This document shows positions 25,501 through 37,500 of a stretch of 44,134 nt of DNA, one piece after another (position 1 is the first letter of the stretch; every line of letters starts with the position of its first letter). Both the position numbers and the translations under genes were made by a program. The DNA lies in contig NOWV01000342.1 of the NCBI GenBank assembly GCA_003344405.1, positions 1 to 44,134 on the forward strand, written 5' to 3'. The DNA comes from Trichoplax sp. H2 (Eukaryota; Placozoa; Uniplacotomia; Trichoplacea). The notes under the pieces were generated by a model. It searched no databases. It was not told where the DNA came from and saw only the letters and a list, made by a program, of their open reading frames with translations.

Positions 25501-28500
25501 TCTGGCAATTATACTACAGAAAAAATTAGGTTTAATCTTTGCAATTTGCTAAGCTAAGAAATTGTCATAATTAATACATACAGTTCGTTTTTCGGTTATT
25601 CCTTAAATAGCTATAACTTGAGAGTATTCCCCTTTAAAATAGTTCTATAAATTTTATAGATTAATGTCCTCTAATACGGCTTTGCTTGGAGAATTATTAT
25701 TTGCGATATTAATTAGAGTTCTAACTGCTAAATTTGGTAACTTTGACTCAGTTCCTTCATAATTTCTTAGTCCATGATTCTGCCATCTACTAGAAATATC
25801 TTCTAATAACTAATCAATAAGACAGCGATATAGTAATAAAGTAGAGAAAAACTACAAAATAAAACCTTAGAACAGACCGATATACCATTTGAGTTCTTAC
25901 TTAATGATATAAAACAGTGTTAGTGTCTGATTAAGGGAATTGCTGGTACTCCGAGTATTAGAGCTAATATATGGATTAGACATGTCCAACTAGGTTTACT
26001 CTAGAAACTTAGGTATTTAATTTGTTTGATTCTTATAATTAAAGAATTGTAAATAAGTCGTAGAGCGACGAAGTATGAAATTTATATATAGTTTATAGAA
26101 ACTAGCTTTTTTAAACTGTATTTCCCTCGTGCAAAGAAAAGAGCTTACCAAATATTAATTGTTATTCTTTTATCATTGCTAATCTATGTATTTCGGCAGG
26201 TTTTTGGATCAAAATGCAATTATTTATAGTGACATTGTCAACGGTACTTTTCAGAATCTTACTGGTTTGGAACTATTGTAAGACCTAGTTAAAATTATAT
26301 AAATAGCTTTTTAATTGCTTATGTTTTATTGCTTGCTTACAATTGTTTTATAAAAATCAATCTAAAGTTCAACTAAATTTAGAATATCAAAGCTAAATTT
26401 TACGTTATAAAACCACAAAGCATATCAGCAAGGAAACGCAAAATATTGCTATACCAGAATTGGTAGAATTTCTTTTAAATTTATTCATCATCATTAGTTT
26501 TATGTGGATTATCGCCAAATGCTATAACAGAGAGTCGGTGTTAAGCGTCTTTATGGTTTTATCAGTCAGCCAATCAGCTTATACGAAAAATTTAAGCTTG
26601 AAAAGATATGTAAAATTATTACTTTCCTGAACAGTTTTGCCTAGGATAAAATCCTGCATTTATTATGTTTAGAGATTAATCAAGTTTAAAATAGTATTTT
26701 AGATTATGGTACATTCTTTACCTATAAATATGAAATTTGGTTTATCAGGCTTCATTCTAACGAGCCTGATGACTGAAGAGTAATCTATATTACACGTGAG
26801 AAGAATTAAAAATATTTATAAGATTTTTCGACTGTAAAGCATTTATGAAAGGACATTAATTTCTTCGTTTTTCTTACAGATATCTTACTACAATTACTGT
26901 ACTATTGCAACATTACTAGTCTTTTTAGGCTGATTCTTGCTTTACAAATTTTTTTCGGTGTTTTCGATATTCAATTGAGAATATGAGATCTAAAGTAGTA
27001 TCTAGTTTAAATCAAACGATAAATGCACATACTGCTTGCATTTATATTCTCATTATTAAGATAAAAGCTAGTAAACTGATCCACACTGTGATGGAGGGTT
27101 CGATATCTCAGAGGATTGAGATTTAGTCGCCATTTAAAATTATTACAACAAAGGGTTTATAAAAGTTATGCTTTATTGTAGGTTAGTAATGTGAAGTACA
27201 GTGAGGTAGTTACGGTAGATCAGCGTGCAAGCTGTCGTGAGTAACGAGTAGAAGTATTAGGCTGTGAGAGACTAACTAGAAGATTAACTGAGAGGCTAAT
27301 GAACTCTGAGGTAGAAATGGCCGGTATTTATAGTTTTAAAGATAGAGCACATGCAGAGAATAGGATTGTGGAATTAGATACAACATTGTCACAAACTTAT
27401 GTTGCGAACTACTACACTAAACTAATAGATTACTTATGCCTTGCTCCACTACAACTGGAGATCTACTGTATGGTAGTTCTTTACTACTTTCGGTCACACA
27501 GGGATAAGACTGTTCTAAAAGATTAGTATAGATTTTATTAGTAGAGTAGCCGAGTACCTTCTCGTACACGATCTAATAAGGAACTCAGGAACTGAGCATT
27601 CGCTCGTCCTTTTATACCATTCCACTAAATTTATGGTGCACACATAGTAACTTGACAATATAAGATTTACATGATTTGTATACGCGATAATCGCACGATA
27701 AGTGCGCAATAGTCATACGATAAATGCGCGATAATCGCACGATAAATGCATGATAATCACACGATAAATGCGCGATAATCGCACGATAAATGCATGATAA
27801 TCGCGCGTACGTAGCGGGTGCTAACGTATCGCCATTATTAATATCTACTGTATATAGACTCTACTAATTAATTGCAAATACAATTTTGCCTTTTGTCGTC
27901 TAGCAATCTAGACATTAATATTCTTAATTTCAATTACGCTTACCAATATGATCCATTAGCTAAATACTGACAAAATCTATTTAATTAGCAAGTACGGTGC
28001 TTTGCTCCGTAACAAACATATACCATAACAGGTTACAAAATAGCAGATGATTGTAGAAAACAGCGAGTACCGTAATAACTAAATACAGTAGTCTATATAT
28101 GAATGTAGAGTAAGCGGACTGTAGATCTGTCTAAATATAAAAGCAATACAACATGTCTATATTTAAGGGTAGAATATAGTTACAGTATATTCTAAATACA
28201 CTACACACACGATCACTTCAATTTAACTCTTGAGAGAAGTATAGACCTAAAGCCTTCTATAGTATGTTAATGACGAAGAATTGCGATACCCGATAGTCAA
28301 TTTTACAAAGGTACAATTTTAAATTATAATGTTAAGTAAGAGCCGTCATGCATCGCAATATTAAAGAAAAATTACCGTGTTTTCAAATTTAAATATTACT
28401 TGAATTGCAACAGAAAGTGAAATAGTTACCTAAATTGATCTATTTCGAAATAAGGCATCATATTCTTTGCAGAGATTTAAGAGGAAATTATATCTCCACG

Positions 28501-31500
28501 CTGGGCAATCGGAGCTTTCAGGGACTAGGAAATTTAAAATATTTGTAAGTGCATTAAAAAACATACAGCTTACTGTATCTTATTTATTATAGCAAAATCA
28601 GACCTAGTATTCTACCAATAGGTTTAAGTTTAGAAAACTTGCATACATATTGGATCAATAACAATAATTGAACGATCAAAATATTAATTTTCTTAACTGT
28701 CTCATGGCTTATAAAAAATTACAATTATTTATCTGTATGGTTTCAACCTAAAATATTGGAAGGCGTCTCGCTGATAACATCATAATGACGATCGAGCCGG
28801 GAACATTTCAAGATTTGTCCAGCTTAGTATTTCTGTAAGGCTATTACAAATATGTTTATTATCATCTTGAATATAAACTGTGTCACAAAATTATCCTATG
28901 CAAGCTTTTAACACTCAAAGATTTCATTTTTAGGCTATTTCAAATGCAATTATAGTGAATATGCAATAATTTAAATTTTATATAATAAAATGTTGATAAT
29001 ATTAAAGTTTATGAAATCTTAACTAACGCTGTAATTTTGTTATTTAATATTATACTTAATTTTGTAGTGGACTTAAGCAAAATTTTATAGCGGAAGTGAC
29101 TGATCAAAGCATAACAGGATTAAGCAATTTGCAACATTTGTTAGTAAAATGCGTTTAGGTTTTATATGCTATATCTAGTAGAAAATAAATATTTTGATTG
29201 CATGAAGCGAGTACTGTTATAAAATAATGTTAAAATGCTGCACGAATATGTGCAACTAGATAGACACAAATACTTTACGGTATCCTGGAATTTTATTATT
29301 ACACTAATGTTTCAGTTCGAACTATTATGAAAGTAAACTATTTTTAATGTATCAGATAACAGGAATACTGATTTATTTAAAGAAAAAGTTAACAATAGGG
29401 TTCAATATTTGTCAAAATTTCTTAATCTGATAATAGTAATAACAGTTAGCGGTTTTGGCTCTTAGCTTAATTTATCTCAATTTTTGTAGACTAATTATAA
29501 AATATAGAATATAATTGACGTATTACAAATATGATTTAGAGATTTAGCCTCTAATTCAGTATCATACGTGGCTTTGACCAGCTATAATGGCCCGGCGAAA
29601 TTACAAACTTTGTATGTCATACAATATGAAATGTTAAATAATGATTTGTTTAAATCTGGCTTAAAGAATCTATGACTGAACAAATTTGGAAATTCTAGTT
29701 TCTTACGCCTTAATGTTTTAGAAATAATGACATAATTCCTATATTATTCCTCAAGTTTATGTTGCAATAACTATGGTTTTAAAACGTTGATATCGGACTT
29801 TGTTATGTTACAAAGGAAGCGTACAATTTTACAATGATTATATTTAATATTATTGAGAAATTCAACGGCTGTTATCATCATTTATTAATTCAGAAACTTG
29901 CGAAGTATGAACTTGTACAGCTTGGAAAATTTGAATGTTGATACTCTTTCCCAAGTAAAGGAAATGTAAGCATTCTGGTAGAAAAAATCATATAATCCAT
30001 GATTCCTCATAAAGTTTACATTTACAAAAAAGAATTAAGGAATTAGAAATGTTGAAGATTTAACTCGGTTTATTCAGTGATTTATATAGGAATAAAATAA
30101 GGAGACTGGAATGGTCATCTACTTTTGAATATATTGATATCGAAAAACTGTATGCAGCTCTAGCATAATTCCACTAATTTTAAGCAAACAAAACATTCCA
30201 TCTTAATTACATTCACCTTCTTTCTTAATATTTTAATACCATTTTTAATAATGTATTCTGTGATTTTAAACAACAATTTAGAAATTTTTTGTGGTTGTTA
30301 TCACAAACTTATGTTGCGAACTACTACACTAAATTATTAGATTACTTATGCTTTGCTCCACTACACCTGGAGTTCTACTGTACGGTAGCTCTATACTACT
30401 TACGGTCTGTCACAAACCAGCTTCGCGACAAGGATAAAGTAAAACAAATCTCTAAATTACTATAGTCTCCGGGATTCAGTATCCCTTAAATACCTCACAA
30501 GAATTTAGATGCCTTTGATTCTACGTTAAACTCAATTGGATAATTGAGAACTACTTTATTCAATTATCTGACGGCATTACAGCACAGCATTTAATTTACT
30601 GTAACACATTTATAATTAGAGTAATTCGTATTGTAAGTAACTAGTTGTAATATATTATCACTATATTATAGTAACCAAATTTAGATAGCTATTTCTTCAC
30701 GGTAGTTCGTACCGTGAAGACGGTCACACAGGGATAAGACTGTTCTACAAGATTAGTATAGTTTTTATTAATAGAGCAGCCGAGTACCTTCTCGTATTTG
30801 ATCTAATAAAGAACTCAGGAACTGAGCATTCGCTCGTCCTTTTATACCCTTCCACTAAATTTGTGGTGTACACATAGTAACTTGACAATATAAGATTTAC
30901 AATGATTTGTATGGGAGGACAAGCCTCAATAAACTATATAGTTTACTATATATATACAAGTACGTAAACAACTTTAATTAGCAATAACTAATTAATAGCC
31001 AATTAGACCCTTAAGGCTCAGCACGATAATCGCTCGTTCGCAGCGGGTGCTAACGTGCCGTCATTATTAATATCTATATAGGCTCTACTAATTAATTGCA
31101 AAATGCATTTATGCCTTTGTTGTCTAGCAATCTAGACATTATTAATATTCTTAACTTCAATTATCAATTACCAATATGATCCATTAGCTAAATACTAACA
31201 AAATCTATTTAATTAGCAAGTACGGTGCTTTGCTCCGTAACAGCTGTTTAATTACGACTGTACGTAGTAGTTTTTAATGTTGTCTTGATTTTAATTGAAT
31301 GTCATTAAAAGGAATTTGGAGTTTAATGGTCTAATTGAAATCAAAAGTATAAACAGAATCAGTTCTCTTCAATTCCTGTGAGTGTTCAGTACTGTACTGC
31401 GTAAAAAATTAATACGTGTCATTGGATCGTTTTCATAGAAATGAATTTCTTTCTGTATTAAATAAAACATTCAAGTGTGACCGTTTTGGATAATTTTGAT

Positions 31501-34500
31501 TTTACATAGCTTTATTTTATAATAATTAGCAATTTATCCTATAATCAAATACGCTCATTCTCAGCAGTTTCCCTTACGAATTTAACCTCTCTTTCGGTGT
31601 TGTAAGTATCATTAAACAGATCAAATTCGATTTTTCCACGATGTTCTAGCATATGTTATAGTTTAAACATTTTTGTGATTATAATGGCATGCATGTATGG
31701 CAATACTTTAAAAAGAAATTTTAATTACCAAAACAAGGTCTTTAAGACATAATCTTATAAAGAAAGTTATGAAGACAGATGTGAAAAACACCATAAATCT
31801 TAATAAGATTAAGAAACTGTAAGTGTTTTGATATTGTTTTATAATGTGATGGATATTGGAAATAGATGCAATTTTATGGAAGTTGATAGTCGTCCTCTGA
31901 TTATATCATTATATGACATACCAATTATCGCGACTGCTTTCAATTATAACAACATACTACGACTACTCTTGCGACACAGGAAATATTACAATACTGATAG
32001 TAAATATCGCTTTAATCGACAAATTACTTCCCTAGACTGCGATACAGTTGCTGTAGTCTTTACGAAGTACGCATGCTTACGTGCGATATAATATAGCGTA
32101 ACTCTGTTCGCATTTTATTGATTCTATTTATATACTCTATTAGTCGTTTTATGCATGTTTTTTGGGCTATCAGCATATTTTCAATAACAATAATGTTATT
32201 ATGATTAAGTAATCGTATACGGATATTTAAAGTAATAAACAATTTCATATATAATTTTATCACGATTACGAGTTCTATCTAGTTGTTATATTCCAAATAC
32301 CTTCTGGAAACATTTATTGTTCCGTCATAATATCATAAGGGTTTACTTTATCACCAGCAACAACAATTCCTGAAGTAGTGCTGTATATTTCTAAGAAGTT
32401 TAAAACAAAATATTGTCGTAAACTATATATCTATATAACGCTAAGTTATTTTCATGACTGTGACAAAACGGTATCGTCAGCATAAGTTAGTGCGAAGAGT
32501 CCATTAGAGTATTGGTTTTATTAACATTAGTCGTATTTCGTTAGCAATTTTCCCTTAGTGAAGTATTAGCTTTAAGTTACCTTCATTAATTGAAATCGTT
32601 TTCAAAAATGAGGAATAAACATAAGATTTGCCTTTTATACATTAAATTTTAAATTTTCGTTGAATAGACCGTATTTAAAGTACAATTCTGAAAAGCAGTC
32701 AGCTTATTATGCATAGATTTTCTTTATATGTTTTATGCCATGGCTCTCTTTAACTACTTTGAAATTTCATAATTAATAATCATAGAAGACTAAATATTCT
32801 ACGTTTTGCAATTTTAGTGATATTTCGAGTAATCGTTTACATCAAATTGAAGATGGGTCATTTATAAATGCTAAGAATTTAAAAACCCTGTAAGAAATAA
32901 TTTTGACAGCGGAAGGCCTTTTAAAAATTAGTAGCAATTATTTTAATACTTTACGACCATCGGTTGTTCAAATATAAACCTTTAAAATGCAAGCCTTCTA
33001 ATTGAAATTATTGCGAGTCCTATCTTTCTTTTTATTTTCTATAGCTATATAAATGATAATGATATAAGAAATATAGCATTTACAAAAGATATTTGGAGTT
33101 TAGAAAATCTGTAAGTATTCTTAAATGGACACCTTTCGAGGAGTGTAAGAAACTTGCAATTTGGATAGTTAGCTAATTGCTTATCTAATCCTAGTATAAT
33201 TCAAAGCAAAAGGGATTTTCGATATTTTAAGTAGAAATCCTTGAATTTCAATTATTATGAGCTAAATTTAAACACTTTTAGGTTTACTAGTACTTCTGAT
33301 TTTGGAAGCGCACTAGTATACGCTACTTCCGTATTAATCATTCGCAGAAATTGTACGTAAGACTGCAGATTATTTGACTGGGTAATTTAGCCTTTATTCT
33401 AATATATCATTTAGATATGCATCCAGCAATAAATTAGAAGAATTATCAGGAGTGGTATTTTCAAGTCTCGTACATTTGAAAGTTCTGTAAGTTTTCAATT
33501 GCAGCCGATGCTGTATTACCACATAATGATGTTATATTTATGATCCAACCAATATCAATTAATACCATCGTAAATTCGTAATCATTCGTCAATATTCTTT
33601 CGCTAATACATGTGTAATATGCAAATCGGAGGATATAATATATTTTAAATGCGATCTTTTAATGATAACTAATAGCAACTCTAAATCTTCAGTTATAGTA
33701 TCATCGCGTTCCCATAAATAAAGAGTTGATGCAAGATCTTTAGCAAATTTGATAAATGTATTAAATGGCTCACATGTTAGTCAAGAGGATATTAGTGAGA
33801 TGATATTTTGCTAATGTAACAATTAATAGCTGATACGGTATAATTAGATATGCTAAATAATTTAATTGACCAATAATATAATGCTTAAGAAAGAGTTAAT
33901 AACTATAAAACATTTTCTGTTATCTTGCAATAGTGATCTATCCACTAACAACTTCAAAACAATTGATTCTGAAGCCTTAACTTCTCTAAAAAGCCTAGAA
34001 GAATTGTAAGACAAAACTCTTTAATTCATTTTCTTTCCGTTTTGTCACTATACGTATAAATTTTATGATATGGTATTGTAATTATGTGATGTAACTGATC
34101 ACGAATATCCAAAATTTGTAGAAGATTAGACTTTATAAGATCTTACACAAATACAATGTACATACAGATCTACTGTAGCCGAATATATCTATTAAATACT
34201 TCTAGAAAGAACTACTAGAACAATCTTAGTTGCCAGCTTATATGCTTTTTGTAGCATCCGCAGCTACAATCAGCCGAGCAACATCCTACCTTATTTTATA
34301 CATAATCAAATTATTATTAGTAATAACATTTTACAGTGGACCATCACTAATCCAATTCTAATCCAATATTCTATTACAATATTTACTACATATTATTTCT
34401 ACCAGTTAGAGTAAGATAATTTAATCCTATTCTAATATATGAATTACAATCTATGTTTACTTCTAACCTTAATAGTAACTAGACATTCTACCGTATTTAG

Positions 34501-37500
34501 TCATCTACACTCTAGCATAGAATCTTCCACTACAGTCCATGGTCATTAGCTATTAAATAAATCTTAAGATAAATATATGAAGTCAAGCTTCTGTAAATCA
34601 TACTTAACGTGAATAATAGTCTACAATCCTATGTCACAAACCAGCTTCGTGACAAGGATAACGTTAAACAAATCTCTAAATTACTACTATAGTCTCCGGG
34701 ATTCAGTATCCCTTAACCACCTCACAACAATTTAGACGCCTTTGATTCTACATTAAACTCAACTAGACAATTGAGAACTGCCTTATTCAACTATCTGACG
34801 GGCTTATATACCCTTTTACAGCAGCTAACATTTACGAGTCATCTTATAAAAATACTTACGTGAGAACATCTACTAAATAATTTTTCACAGTCGGACTACA
34901 ATATGTCCATTCACAGAATCATTTCAGAGCACATTGCAGCATAGCATTAAATTTACTGTAACACATTTATAATTAGAGTAATTCCTACTGTAAGTAACTA
35001 GTTGTAATGTATTATCACTATATTATATTAACCAAATTTAGATGGCTATTTCTTCACGGTAGTTCGTACCGTGACATCCTAATACTATGTTACGTCACAA
35101 ATTGTTATACTAAACTAAATGACAATCAAGTTATTAAGTTTATTAATTTAATTGCCAATGGCAAGACTACTACCACAGTATTGTATAGATAATTACACAA
35201 CAAAGATATTCTGCGTACAACCATTGAACTAGATTCAAGCATCGGCTTCCTTGGACAATATATATAAATAAATGCCTAAAAGCTTTATTAGCCAAAAGAA
35301 TTATTTTTACACTATTTATAGCTTCAATGATACACACATTATCTCTACCCTTAAAAAATCGAAATTAATTCCAGATATCTTAATGTCAATATAAAAACTT
35401 AATTTTGCTAGTGACTGAGCATCTTGACATCAAAACCATTTCTAGGACTCTTCTTAAATATAAATAAGTAGTCTATATGTAAAATTTCAGGAAATAAATA
35501 GCTGAGAAAAATAGAAATTTTTAAATCGATCTGATTATGAGAATCTTACAACTGAGTAATGGTTTAATTTTTTTATTATTTCCCTAATCAGATATTTGGA
35601 AGATATAGGATTGAAGAGTCTATCTAGAATTAATTTTGCGGAACTTAATCTATTGAAAAAGCTGTAAGTTATGAATGCATAGAATCTGTAAGATAAATTT
35701 ACAGCTGATAAATAATTTTAGTAAAAAAACTAAAGGGTATTTTGTTTTGCACATCATAGTATAGTACCGTGATACGTTGTGCAAACAGTAAGATACTCGA
35801 AATCTTAAGAATCAATTTTTCGTTTTTCATCAATTATTATGTTAGCTTGTAATAGGTTAATTTTGGCCTCTCATGGTACATTATATTTACTTAAAATTAA
35901 CACGACCAGCTTTCACGCAAATAGATCTGTATCTAATTAATTAATTGATTACAATATTTTGTTTTAGTTATTATTTTGACATAATAGCAGCGGCTGCATA
36001 TATCGCAAAGAGTTTTAAAGCCATTACCCTAAGCTTCGTATTTTCTTAAATCATGTTTCCACAACTACCCTTGCAGCACAAGAAATATTGCAATAATGAT
36101 AGTAAAATCGCAGTAATCGACAAAATTATTTCCCTAGCCTGCGATACAGTTACTGTAGTCTTTATGAAGTATGCACGCTTACGTGCGATACAATATAGCG
36201 TAACTCTCTTTGCATTTTCTGGACTCTACTTATATACTCTATTAGTCGTATTAAACATGTTTTGGGGGCTATCAGCATATTTTCAATAACAATAATGTTA
36301 TTACGATTAAGTAATCTTATACGGACATTTGAAGTAATAAACAATTTCCTACATAATTTTATCACGATTACGAGTTCTATCTAGTTTTTATATTCCAAAT
36401 ACCTTCTGGAAACATTTATTATTCATTCATAATAAACTAGATAACGCAATGTACGATCTATAAGTCAATTCCTAGAACCACCTATCAAGGAACGATATCT
36501 GCACTATCAGAAACGCTTTTGCTCTACTAGCGGACTACGCAAAGATTTAGACGCCTCGTATTTTACGTTAAATACTAAGTTAAAGAATTAATTTTATTAC
36601 ACGATATATTACGTTTATATACTCTTCCTCAATAGTTCGTGAGTCATAGTTAGTAAGATCAATTTTGGAAACATTCACTGAATTAGAAATTAATTTTAGC
36701 TACTGCTCCCTAATACAGACAACAGTGATCACGAATATAAACATCTGATGACTAATACAGAATATTCAGATTACGATATGTCCTAGCACGAGATATTTCC
36801 ACGATAATTTACAATCTACTATGAATAAGTTGCAATCGCAATGATTCGAACTGTAATAGAAGTCGACTAAAAAGGGTAGGCTAACAAATTTATCCTAACA
36901 TAGATATTTCTACTCTAATACAGTATATAACACTGTCACAGACCGTAAAATATTTACTATATACGTCAGATGTAGAAAACTTTGGCTACATTTAACAACA
37001 GTATTCCATCGTAGTGAAACTCGTACCTCTTATTGTGCTCAAAGAATGGGTAAAAGCTAGAATGGAACGGACTTTTTAGGTGTTGTACATTCAATTTAAT
37101 TGTCAGTAATATAGCAAGCACCAGCTAACAAATATTTCTGTAATAGCAAATCAACAGTTCTAGGATAACAAAGCTTGCTCTATATCTAGATATACTGTTT
37201 TTATTACTTGGAGATTATAAACAGCAGTTTTAAAATTGTTCGGTATTGCTTAGATTATGAGGTTTACTGCCGGCGTATTATTGAAAAAAATTTAAGGTTA
37301 CATATTTTTGTATGAGACAAAAATATTGTGTCACCATAATAAAGATGCGACTTTTACGTATATAATTATTTTTTATGAATTAAAAATAATTTTTTCTAAG
37401 TCTGTTTCTTGAGAATGTGTTAACAGCAATAATTAAAACTATATGTTTATCTTATCTAGCCAATGTGCCGTGACTACATTTTTAAAAATCAATACTCACC

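Noticed and set aside
26000-26050. 39-nt exon-like unit ending at GTAAAT
   Set aside because: AG and GT edges are in phase, but it is too short and lacks the LRR asparagine position.
27299-27526. 75-codon frame that might be a small gene
   Set aside because: It crosses the left boundary of LTR-C copy 1 at 27387, so it is a chimera of flank and LTR.
27387-31242. Reading the two LTR-C copies as the ends of one full retrotransposon
   Set aside because: The 2.3 kb between them holds good LRR exons of gene 2, and copy 1 has its own target duplication.
35105-35111. AC acceptor at 35111 as a U12-type AT-AC intron
   Set aside because: The upstream donor at 34006 is GTAAGA, not ATATCC, so a minor-class intron is not supported.
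35007-35192. 61-codon frame as an independent gene
   Set aside because: It spans the end of LTR-A and LTR-D and the LRR unit at 35111; only the LRR unit has meaning.
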